Part shown: positions 1 through 5,575 of the stretch, one piece after another | How positions within the stretch are numbered: position 1 is the first letter of the stretch | Layout of the letters: each line of letters opens with the position of its first letter | NCBI GenBank assembly: GCA_035551615.1 | Contig: DASZNC010000160.1 | Span: forward strand, 1-5,575 | DNA: 5,575 nucleotides | Origin: JAKCDU01 sp035551615 | GTDB lineage: Bacteria > Actinomycetota > Acidimicrobiia > Acidimicrobiales > Palsa-688 | Reading direction: 5' to 3' | Made by a program: the position numbers and the translations under genes | Notes under the pieces: generated by a model | What the model was told of the DNA's origin: nothing | The model's input: only the letters and a program-made list of their open reading frames with translations | The model's database searches: none

Positions 1-135
1 ACCCGCGGGGGGCGCCCGCGCCGCCCTGAGTCTGCCCGCCGACCCGTCCCCGCCCCGACCGGGCAATCCGCGCCGCCGCCGAGCCTGCCCGCCGATCCGT
101 CCCCGCGTGGCCGGCGGCCCGCCCGGCCGGGCACG
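1..135. other. GC-rich non-coding stretch with imperfect direct and inverted repeats
   Basis: No gene can be supported here. Two 25-base segments (28-52 and 81-105) match at 23 of 25 positions, starting 53 bases apart. A second GC-rich imperfect hairpin is possible at 106-135 (CGTGGCCGG against CCGGCCGGGCACG with a bulge), next to the terminator. Plus-strand frame 3 has a TGA at 27-29 that could end a gene coming from the left edge, but eight codons are too few to judge. Confidence 0.4.
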
Positions 136-165
136 AAAAGGGCCCCCGCCCGAAGGCGGGGGCCC
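136..165 (-). terminator. Rho-independent terminator with UUCG tetraloop, downstream of the G1 peptidase gene
   Basis: A perfect 11-bp GC stem (140-150 paired with 155-165) closes on a four-base loop. Read on the minus strand the loop is TTCG closed by a C-G pair, the very stable UUCG tetraloop, and the stem is followed by TTTT (136-139). It starts about 32 bases after the peptidase stop codon, which fits an end for the minus-strand transcript. On the plus strand the hairpin is not followed by a T run, so it looks one-directional. Confidence 0.9.
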
Positions 166-197
166 AACTGTTCGGTACTACCTGAGAGTGGTGGGAC

Positions 198-1022
198 TCA
201 GGGTGCGGCGCAGGTCTGCGCGTAGACGCAGACGTTGAACGACTGGTTGTCGGATGCCAGCGGCGAGGTGGTGGCCTCGTTGACCAGTCCGGGCGACTCG
301 TTGATCAGCGTGGGGGCGGTGGGGCCGCCGCCGATCGTGTAGGTCGTGCCGTTCTGGGTGTAGGTCGAGGTCGGGCCGAACGAGACGTTGCCCACGGCGG
401 CCGGGATGGTCTGGACCACGAGGGTCGGGGCCTCCTGGATCCATTCGGCCGACGACTCGGACGAGGTGTAGGCGATGTTCTGCTGCCAGGTCCAGTGTCC
501 GGCGTCGGCGATGGACACCGACCACAGGTTGGTGCCGGCGAGCGAGATGTTCACCGTGACCTTGTCACCCGGGGTGACGGTGCAGTTGGCGTCGCCGGTG
601 CAGCCGGAGATCTGGGTCTCACTGGCCGGCAGGATCTCGTACCAGGCGTAGTACTGGGGTCCGAGGACCGGGGCGGTGACGGCCGACTGCTCCGAGACGC
701 CGGCCTGGATCAGGTCGCTGGACGTGTAGCCGCCGATACCGGTCCACGACGCCGCGAACCCGGGCGGAACGATGCCGGCGCTCGGGACGGTGAACGCGGA
801 GGACACCGCGGTGATGCCGGTCGCCGGGGTGATGGCGTACCCGGCCCAGTTGAGGCTGTCGGCGGTCCCACCGTGGAGCGGGAGAACCTGGCCCGGTGTG
901 GGGACAAGGGTTCCGCCCCGGGCCAATGAGGCATGCGCGGGGCCGGCCCCTACGGTCCCGGCGGCTATCGCCCCAAGCAGTCCGGCCGCAGCCAGGACAC
1001 GAGTCATCCTGCTACGAAGCAT
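198..1022 (-). CDS. Secreted peptidase of family G1 (glutamic peptidase, eqolisin)
   Basis: This is a 274-residue exported endopeptidase of family G1, which uses a Gln/Glu pair and in characterised fungal members works at acid pH. A Sec signal peptide is plain: basic MLRSRMTR, a hydrophobic Ala/Leu/Gly core, and a likely cut after AHA (residues 29-31). A short pro-segment of about 25 residues precedes the NWAGYA start of the fold. The catalytic Gln is read as Q106 in SWTGIGGYTSSDLIQAGV, and the Glu as E197 in SSAEWIQEAP. Both match the positions of the pair in scytalidoglutamic peptidase by motif. Other family stretches are AFTVPS, YYAWYEILPA and VTPGDKVTVNIS. Four cysteines form two C-x5-C pairs (141/147 and 265/271), likely disulfides outside the cell. 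ATG 1022 is chosen. GGGAGG lies 12 bases upstream, rather far, while the in-frame TTG at 1031 is only 3 bases from it. It sits about 100 bases downstream of the formate dehydrogenase operon on the same strand and ends before a strong terminator. The substrate is unknown. The acid optimum is family knowledge, not seen here. Confidence 0.9.
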   Translation of the reverse strand: MLRSRMTRVLAAAGLLGAIAAGTVGAGPAHASLARGGTLVPTPGQVLPLHGGTADSLNWAGYAITPATGITAVSSAFTVPSAGIVPPGFAASWTGIGGYTSSDLIQAGVSEQSAVTAPVLGPQYYAWYEILPASETQISGCTGDANCTVTPGDKVTVNISLAGTNLWSVSIADAGHWTWQQNIAYTSSESSAEWIQEAPTLVVQTIPAAVGNVSFGPTSTYTQNGTTYTIGGGPTAPTLINESPGLVNEATTSPLASDNQSFNVCVYAQTCAAP

Positions 1023-1034
1023 CGTTCTCAAGTT

Positions 1035-1040
1035 CCTCCC
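1035..1040 (-). promoter_or_regulatory. Ribosome binding site GGGAGG for the G1 peptidase
   Basis: GGGAGG on the minus strand lies 12 bases before ATG 1022 and 3 bases before the in-frame TTG 1031. It shows that translation starts here, but both spacings are off the usual 5-9 bases, so the exact start codon stays slightly open. Confidence 0.6.
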
Positions 1041-1052
1041 TGTGAAATGCGG

Positions 1053-1072
1053 TGTGCCGGACCTGTGCCGGA
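1053..1072. repeat. Two perfect 9-base direct repeats in the G1 peptidase upstream region, possible operator
   Basis: TGTGCCGGA occurs twice on the plus strand (1053-1061 and 1064-1072), with starts 11 bases apart, about one helical turn. They lie 31-50 bases before the peptidase ATG. On the minus strand a weak promoter-like pair, TTGTGC (1100-1095) and TAGTTC (1076-1071) with 18 bases between, would put the repeats over or just after the transcription start, as for a repressor site. The repeat is certain; the regulatory role is only a guess. Confidence 0.45.
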
Positions 1073-1123
1073 ACTACCAGATCAGTCTTTCTACGCACAA
1101 GGGATGAATTCCTTGCGAAAGAT

Positions 1124-2095
1124 TCATTTCCCCGCTCTCTGTGGTTCAACCACATACTTGGGATCAGCGGCTGATTGGACGCCGGCCTCGAACACTCCGA
1201 AGCGGGTCAGCGCCGAACCGGCCAGCCAGCACACGCCTGCGGCCGCCGACGCGGCCCGGGATCTCCGCCCAGCCACGGCCAGACCGATGCCGGCCAGGGA
1301 GAGCGCCTCGGCCGCCTTCACCAACCGGCCGGCCCGGCCCTGCTCGTAGACCTCGCCGACCATGCCCATGCGCCTGCGCATGACCCGCCCGACGGCCAGT
1401 TCGGCCGTGGCCCCGATGACGCCCAACCGGCGGGCCGGGCCGGCCCCCGACACCGGGGTGGTGACCAGCCCGAGGCCGGAGGCGGCGGCCGCCGCCGAGC
1501 CGGCGAAGAGGAAGGGCATCTCGCAGTACCCCTCGTGCCACGCCGGCACCGCGGTATCGGACACCAGCACCGCCGTATAGGTGGCGACGGCCGGACCCAG
1601 GGCGGCGGCGGCCACGGAGAGCGGGGCACCGAGCGGGGCGGGCAGGGGCAGGGCGGCGCCGATGGCCGCCGGGCCGTAGGCGGCGAGGATCCAGGACCCC
1701 ACGCTCATCGGCGAGCTGGGCTTGAGCACCCGCAGCATGTTGTAGAACCGGCCGGGCCGGCCCAGATCGTGCACCAGCGCGGCGGCCGACACGGTGATGG
1801 CGCCGGCTGCGCCGTACCGGAGCGGCCGGGCCAGCGCCGGGTGCCCGGTCGCCGACGCCGCTACAGCCAGCGTGGACGAGGCGCCGGCCAGCCCACCGAA
1901 GAAGAAGTAGCCGGCGATGTCGAGGGCCTTCCAGGTCGGCTGATGGAGGATGGGCCGCCCGTAATACGACTGGAACTCGGGCTCAGGCACCATCGAGTCG
2001 GCCGCCCGGCGCCGGCGCCGGCCCGGGGTGATGTGGGCGTCGCGATCCGGGGCGACGCCGTGCAGGCCGTCACGCTCCACCGATGAGTCAGCCAT
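1124..2095 (-). CDS. nrfD: NrfD/PsrC-family membrane subunit of the formate dehydrogenase complex (quinone-reducing)
   Basis: This 323-residue integral membrane protein is of the NrfD/PsrC (polysulfide reductase membrane subunit) family. By family knowledge it binds quinone and accepts electrons from a four-cluster ferredoxin subunit, here the preceding gene. A soluble Arg-rich N-terminus (five Arg in a row at 26-30) leads to MVPEPEFQSYYGRP. About eight hydrophobic spans follow, near residues 57-80, 93-110, 132-150, 157-178, 193-212, 222-237, 258-276 and 281-297. Conserved family stretches include KALDIAGYFFFGGLAGASS, LGRPGRFYNMLRVLKPSSPM, SDTAVPAWHEGYCEMPFLF and FEAGVQSAADPKYVVEPQR. There are no heme-ligand patterns as in FdnI cytochrome b. 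ATG 2095 is preferred because GGAGG lies five bases upstream and the start overlaps the beta stop, which suggests translational coupling. The inner ATG at 1993 would start at the conserved block but lacks this support. The gene is the last of the operon before a gap of about 100 bases. The family call is strong; quinone reduction is inferred. Confidence 0.92.
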   Translation of the reverse strand: MADSSVERDGLHGVAPDRDAHITPGRRRRRAADSMVPEPEFQSYYGRPILHQPTWKALDIAGYFFFGGLAGASSTLAVAASATGHPALARPLRYGAAGAITVSAAALVHDLGRPGRFYNMLRVLKPSSPMSVGSWILAAYGPAAIGAALPLPAPLGAPLSVAAAALGPAVATYTAVLVSDTAVPAWHEGYCEMPFLFAGSAAAAASGLGLVTTPVSGAGPARRLGVIGATAELAVGRVMRRRMGMVGEVYEQGRAGRLVKAAEALSLAGIGLAVAGRRSRAASAAAGVCWLAGSALTRFGVFEAGVQSAADPKYVVEPQRAGK

Positions 2096-2999
2096 GCCGG
2101 CCTCCGATCGAAGATGCGACGGCTGCGCCGATCAGGCCGACGGCGGCGACGGCGGCCCGCTTCCACATCGAGCCGAGCGCCCGCGTCGTGACCACCGGGT
2201 CCGGGGGCAGGCCGTACACCTCGGGCTGGTCGAGCAGCAGGAAGAAGGCGCCGGCCCCGCCGACGCCGTCATCGGGGGAGTCGCCGTACAGATGGGCCTC
2301 GGTCTCACCGGCCGCCTGCAACGCCGCCACCCGGGCCTGGGCCCGGGGCCGGAGCTCGTCGAGGACGCCGAACTGGATCGAGTTGGTCGGGCACGCCTTG
2401 GCGCAGGCCGGCTCCTGGCCCACCTGCAGCCGGTCGTAGCAGAGGGTGCACTTCCACACCCGGCCGTCGTCCTTGCGCTGGTCGATGACCCCGAACGGGC
2501 AGGCCGGGACGCAGTAGCCGCAGCCGTTGCACACATCCTGCTGGACGACGACCGTCCCGTACTCGGTGCGGAACAGGGCGCCGGTCGGGCACACGTCCAG
2601 GCAGGCCGCCTCGGTGCAGTGCTTGCACACATCCGACGACATCAGCCAGCGGATGCCGTCCTCCCGCTCGCCGCGCGGCTGTTCGATGAAGGCGACGTGG
2701 CACCTGGTGTCGGCCCCGAGCCCCCACGAGTTGTCGAACGACATGCCGGAGAAGTTCAGGCCGTCAGAGGGGACGTCGTTCCACTCCTTGCACGCCACCT
2801 CGCACGCCTTGCAGCCGATGCACACCGACGTGTCGGTGAAGAACCCCATCCGGGGCGGGTGGTCGTCCCACCCGGCCTGCCCGGCCGGATCGTGGCCCAC
2901 CGGGATCACGACGCCACCCCCGCCGAGCCGGCCAGCCGCGCCAGCCCGGCCAGCCCGGCCAGCCACGCCACTCGTACCCATAACGGCACGCCCAACCAC
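2088..2999 (-). CDS. Formate dehydrogenase beta subunit, four-cluster [4Fe-4S] ferredoxin-type electron carrier with C-terminal membrane anchor
   Basis: This subunit carries electrons from the catalytic alpha subunit to the membrane subunit. Four cysteine quartets fit four [4Fe-4S] clusters, as in E. coli FdnH. Counting from the GTG at 2999 (303 residues) they are C60/63/66/70 (VCIGCKACEVACKEWN), C125/128/133/137, C157/160/163/167 (NGCGYCVPACPFGV) and C184/187/199/203. The stretch MGFFTDTSVCIGCKACEVAC is typical of FDH beta chains. A single hydrophobic span near residues 282-298, after a WKR flank, matches the C-terminal anchor of FdnH. There is no signal peptide, so export probably rides on the Tat-borne alpha chain. 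The start is uncertain. GTG 2999 has GAGG six bases upstream and lies 10 bases after the alpha stop. ATG 2981 lacks a visible ribosome site. GTG 2907 (273 residues) best fits the short N-termini I recall for homologues. The first 30 residues of the longest form are a low-complexity Ala-Gly-Arg stretch coded by a tandem repeat. The 3' end overlaps the NrfD gene by 8 bases. Confidence 0.93.
   Translation of the reverse strand: MVGRAVMGTSGVAGRAGRAGAAGRLGGGGVVIPVGHDPAGQAGWDDHPPRMGFFTDTSVCIGCKACEVACKEWNDVPSDGLNFSGMSFDNSWGLGADTRCHVAFIEQPRGEREDGIRWLMSSDVCKHCTEAACLDVCPTGALFRTEYGTVVVQQDVCNGCGYCVPACPFGVIDQRKDDGRVWKCTLCYDRLQVGQEPACAKACPTNSIQFGVLDELRPRAQARVAALQAAGETEAHLYGDSPDDGVGGAGAFFLLLDQPEVYGLPPDPVVTTRALGSMWKRAAVAAVGLIGAAVASSIGGRHG
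2101..2105 (-). promoter_or_regulatory. Ribosome binding site GGAGG for the NrfD-family gene
   Basis: On the minus strand GGAGG lies five bases before ATG 2095 and inside the end of the beta gene. It fixes the start of the membrane subunit and supports translation coupled to the beta subunit. Confidence 0.8.
2928..2963 (-). repeat. Tandem repeat, four 9-base units, at the alpha/beta junction
   Basis: On the minus strand the unit GCTGGCCGG appears four times in a row, with the third copy changed to GCTGGCGCG. A degenerate fifth unit follows towards 2919. In the beta reading frame it codes Ala-Gly-Arg triplets. Its many GCT codons differ from the G/C-ending codons of the gene body, which suggests recent expansion or non-coding spacer. 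Whether it is translated depends on the beta start. Confidence 0.75.
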
Positions 3000-3005
3000 A
3001 CCCGG

Positions 3006-3011
3006 CCTCTC
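3006..3011 (-). promoter_or_regulatory. Likely ribosome binding site GAGAGG for the beta subunit
   Basis: GAGAGG on the minus strand overlaps the alpha stop codon and ends six bases before GTG 2999. It is the only convincing Shine-Dalgarno-like site at this junction, since ATG 2981 has none and GTG 2907 has only a weak GGGTGG. It is the main reason for choosing the longer beta start. Confidence 0.5.
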
Positions 3012-5575
3012 ATACGGAGGTTCCCGTCTCGATGGTGATGCCGGCCCGCCGCTGGTACTCCTCGACCAGCGCCAGCAGGGCCGGCCCACGGGGCCGCCGT
3101 CCGGGCACGACATCCACGGCCAGGGCCTTGTCCTCCTGGATGTAGCTGTTCGGGTCGAGCGACATCGACATCAGCGTGTTGACGGCGTCGCCGGTGGCCA
3201 GCCCGTTCGGCCCGAAGTGGTAGGGCATCCCGATCTGGTGCAGCCGCCGGCCGCCGATGGTCAGCGGGGCCATGCGCTCGGTGACCAGCACCCGGGCCTC
3301 GATGGCGCCCCGGGCGCTGACAATGGTCGCCCACCCGGCGTTGACCAGGCCCCGCTCGGCGGCCAGCTCGGGCGAGACCTCGACGGCCAGCTCGGGCTGC
3401 AGCTCCGACAAATGCTCCCCCCATCGGCTCATGCCCCCGGCGGTGAAGTGCTCGGTCAGGCGGTAGGTCGTGAGCACGTACGGGAAGACCTCCGCCCCCG
3501 GGTCGTCGCCGCTCGGCTGCAGCTCGTTGCCCGGCATCGGGATCAGCTTGCGGACCGGGCTGCGGTCGTGCGAGTACAGCAGGTTGGCGAACGGCGAGTC
3601 CTGCGGCTCGTAGTGCGTCGGCAGCGGGCCGTCGACCACACCGGCCGGCGCATACAGCCAGCCCCGGCCGTCGGCCTGCATGATGAACGGCTCCGCCCCC
3701 GACAGCCCATCTATTCCTTCGGCCTCCTCAGCCGGTACGTAGTCGGGCCGTTTGTCGGCCGGGAAGTCGGGCACGTCGTGGCCTTTCCACTTGCCCTCGT
3801 CCTCGTCCCACCACACGTAGGCCTTGCGCTCGCTCCACGGCTTCCCGGACGGATCGGCCGACGCCCGGTTGTACAGGACCCGGCGGTTGGCCGGCCACGC
3901 CCACCCCCACTCGAGCGCCACCCAGTCCTGCTCCAGGTAGGGCTTGCGGCGGGCCGCCTGGTTGACACCGTCGGCGTACGCCCCGCTGTAGATCCAGCAC
4001 CCGCACGAGGTGGAGCCGTCCGCCTTCAGGTCGAGATACCCGGGCAGCAGCTGGCCGGTGCTGTCCCAGCCGTTGATCTCGGCCAGCACCGCCTCGGCCA
4101 CCGGCTCGTCCTGCTCACCGTGCACCGGGTAGTCCCACGTCAGGTCCAGCACCGGGCGGTCCATCTCATCGGTGGAGCCGGCCAGCTTGTCCCGGATCTT
4201 CCGGCCCAGGTGGTAGATGAACCACAGGTCGCTGCGACAGTCCGCCGGCGGCTCGACCGCCTCATGGTGCCACTGCAGCATCCGCTGGGTGTTGGTGAAA
4301 CTGCCCGCCTTCTCGGTGTGGTTGGCGGCCGGCAGGAAGAAGACCTCGGTGGCGATATCGGACGTCACCATCTCACCGGTCTCTATCTCGGGCCCGTCCT
4401 TCCACCACGTGGCGCTCTCGATCAGGTTGAAGTCCCGCACGACCAGCCAGTCCAGCTGGGCCATGGCCTTGCGTTGCAGGCGGGTGTTGGCCGAGCCCAC
4501 CGCCGGGTTCTCGCCCATCAGGAAGTAGCCCTTGCACCGGCCCTCCAACATCTCGGTGACGGTGTCGTAGGTGCTGTGGCTGCCGGTCAGGCGGGGCAGG
4601 TAGTCGAAGCAGAAGTCGTTGTCGGTGGTCGCCGCCGCTCCCCACCATGCCTTGAGCAGGCTGATCATGTAGGTGTCCATGGCCGACCAGTAGCCCCGCT
4701 CGGCCGAGTTGGTCTCCAGGAATTCCTGCAGGTTCTGGTGGCTGTGGGCGTGCGGCATCGGGATGTAACCGGGCAGCAGGTCGAACAGGGTGGGGATGTC
4801 GCTCGAGCCCTGGATACTGGCGTGGCCGCGCATGGCCTCGATCCCGCCGCCCGGCCGGCCGATGTTGCCGAGGAGGAGCTGCAGGATGGACGCGGTGCGG
4901 ATGAACTGCACCCCGATGGTGTGCTGGGTCCAACCGACGGCGTAGACGAACGAGGTGGTGCGGTCGCGGTTCGAGTTGTCGGTGATCATCTGGCAGACAC
5001 GGTCAAAGGTGGCCACCGGGATCCCGCACACGTCGCGCACCATCTCGGGCGTGTAGCGCGAATAGTGCCGCTTCAGGATCTGGAACACGCAGCGCGGGTG
5101 CTGCAGGGTCTCGTCCCGCTCCGGCCGCCCCGACAGGGACGGGCCGCCCGAGCCGTGCGACTCGCCGTGGGCCGTCTCGTGGTGACCCTCGCCACCGTCG
5201 CCGGCGTTGATCTTGCGGTCCCGTTGGCCTGATGCCGCGTTGACCGACGTGCCCTTGTAGGACCAGGTCTCCGGGTCGTAGCGGACGTCGTCCTTGTCGA
5301 AGCCGGAGAACAGGCCGTCGAGGTCCTCGGTGTCCTGGAACCCGTCCTCGATGATGGTGGACGCGTTGGTGTAGGCCCGCACGTACTCCTCGAACCACTT
5401 GCCCTCGGAGATGACGTGGTTGATGACGCCACCGAGGAAGGCGATGTCGGTGCCGGCCCGCAGGGGGACGTACAGGTCGGCCATCGCACTGGTCCGGCTG
5501 AAGCGGGGGTCGATGTGGATGACGGTGGCCCCCCGGGCCTTGGCCTCGGCCACCCACTGGTAGGCGACCGGGTGG
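3010..5575 (-). CDS. Formate dehydrogenase (FDH-N/FDH-O type) alpha subunit, molybdopterin catalytic chain; N-terminus missing at the window edge
   Basis: This is the catalytic subunit of a membrane-bound respiratory formate dehydrogenase, which oxidises formate to CO2 at a bis-MGD molybdenum or tungsten centre and passes electrons to the beta subunit. The frame is open to the right edge and 854 residues are visible. They begin HPVAYQWVAEAKARG, a conserved stretch just after the active-site region in FDH-N enzymes, so roughly 200 N-terminal residues are lost. The lost part should hold the Tat signal, the first [4Fe-4S] site and the Sec or Cys ligand. Family marks seen are IDPRFSRTSAMAD, QHPRCVFQILKRHY, GNIGRPGGGIEAMRGHAS, QGSSDIPTLFDLLPGY and a C-terminal MopB-type cofactor-binding domain (about visible residues 690-820, including LTEHFTAGGMSRWGEHLSE and QIGMPYHFG). 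A His-rich insertion sits near visible residues 108-153. No internal stop or frameshift is seen. The stop is followed closely by the beta gene, which indicates one operon. A GTG near 5553 is not the true start. The family call is near certain. Tat export and the periplasm-side location are inferred from family. Confidence 0.95.
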   Translation of the reverse strand, partial: HPVAYQWVAEAKARGATVIHIDPRFSRTSAMADLYVPLRAGTDIAFLGGVINHVISEGKWFEEYVRAYTNASTIIEDGFQDTEDLDGLFSGFDKDDVRYDPETWSYKGTSVNAASGQRDRKINAGDGGEGHHETAHGESHGSGGPSLSGRPERDETLQHPRCVFQILKRHYSRYTPEMVRDVCGIPVATFDRVCQMITDNSNRDRTTSFVYAVGWTQHTIGVQFIRTASILQLLLGNIGRPGGGIEAMRGHASIQGSSDIPTLFDLLPGYIPMPHAHSHQNLQEFLETNSAERGYWSAMDTYMISLLKAWWGAAATTDNDFCFDYLPRLTGSHSTYDTVTEMLEGRCKGYFLMGENPAVGSANTRLQRKAMAQLDWLVVRDFNLIESATWWKDGPEIETGEMVTSDIATEVFFLPAANHTEKAGSFTNTQRMLQWHHEAVEPPADCRSDLWFIYHLGRKIRDKLAGSTDEMDRPVLDLTWDYPVHGEQDEPVAEAVLAEINGWDSTGQLLPGYLDLKADGSTSCGCWIYSGAYADGVNQAARRKPYLEQDWVALEWGWAWPANRRVLYNRASADPSGKPWSERKAYVWWDEDEGKWKGHDVPDFPADKRPDYVPAEEAEGIDGLSGAEPFIMQADGRGWLYAPAGVVDGPLPTHYEPQDSPFANLLYSHDRSPVRKLIPMPGNELQPSGDDPGAEVFPYVLTTYRLTEHFTAGGMSRWGEHLSELQPELAVEVSPELAAERGLVNAGWATIVSARGAIEARVLVTERMAPLTIGGRRLHQIGMPYHFGPNGLATGDAVNTLMSMSLDPNSYIQEDKALAVDVVPGRRPRGPALLALVEEYQRRAGITIETGTSV

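Noticed and set aside
1..29. The end of a convergent plus-strand gene with a TGA at 27-29.
   Set aside because: Only eight codons are visible and nothing separates them from chance in GC-rich sequence.
1029..1031. A TTG start for the G1 peptidase.
   Set aside because: It is only three bases from the GGGAGG site and a rarer start codon; ATG 1022 keeps a complete signal peptide.
1104..1127. The inverted repeat ATGAAT / ATTCAT as a terminator of the formate dehydrogenase operon.
   Set aside because: The stem is only six A+T-rich pairs plus a short inner stem, overlaps the NrfD stop codon, and lacks a following T run on the minus strand.
1175..2086. A 303-codon plus-strand open frame opposite the NrfD-family gene.
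   Set aside because: The translation is low-complexity Gly/Arg/Pro/His and it mirrors a well-supported membrane protein gene, so it is a GC-bias shadow.
3000..3113. An ATG at 3113 as the start of the beta subunit.
   Set aside because: It lies about 100 bases inside the alpha gene, adds a Ser/Pro/Arg-rich tail unlike the family, and better starts exist at 2999, 2981 and 2907.
2527..5232. A very long plus-strand open frame (901 codons) running opposite the formate dehydrogenase alpha and beta genes.
   Set aside because: It is antisense to two clear enzyme genes, its translation is Arg/Gly/Val/His-rich with no known domain, and long antisense frames are expected opposite genes whose codons end in G or C.
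5551..5553. A GTG at 5551-5553 as the start of the alpha subunit.
   Set aside because: The in-frame codons upstream read HPVAYQW, a conserved FDH-N stretch, so the gene continues past the window edge.

Overview
This GC-rich window looks like the chromosome of a high-GC Gram-positive (Actinomycetota). The codons end mostly in G or C, and the predicted proteins match the actinobacterial style of membrane-bound formate dehydrogenase. The genus cannot be read from the sequence. All four genes I can support lie on the minus strand, so transcription runs from the right edge to the left.

Right to centre (5575 down to 1124) is a three-gene respiratory formate dehydrogenase operon. It holds the molybdopterin catalytic alpha subunit (cut by the right edge, with its N-terminus outside the window), a four-cluster [4Fe-4S] beta subunit with a C-terminal membrane anchor, and an NrfD/PsrC-type multi-span membrane subunit. 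The genes are tightly packed: the alpha stop lies about 10 bases before the favoured beta start, and beta and the NrfD gene overlap by 8 bases. The inferred electron path is formate, molybdenum centre, the iron-sulfur chain of beta, then quinone at the NrfD protein. The NrfD subunit takes the place of the cytochrome b556 gamma subunit of the Escherichia coli FDH-N/FDH-O complexes. The residue that decides a selenocysteine or cysteine enzyme lies upstream and cannot be seen.

Left of centre (1022 down to 198), after an A+T-richer gap of about 100 bases, is a secreted peptidase of family G1 (glutamic peptidase, eqolisin). It has a clear Sec signal peptide and both expected catalytic residues (Gln and Glu). 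The gap and a 9-base direct repeat in it suggest that the gene has its own control. It ends at a strong intrinsic terminator with a UUCG tetraloop (136-165), which closes the minus-strand unit.

The far left (1-135) is very GC-rich and shows imperfect direct and inverted repeats but no gene I can support. I see no tRNA, rRNA, CRISPR array, insertion sequence or phage gene. The genes belong to known families. The points most worth a second look are the secreted G1 peptidase beside the formate dehydrogenase operon, the NrfD-for-cytochrome swap, a His-rich insertion in the alpha subunit, and a 9-base tandem repeat at the alpha/beta junction.
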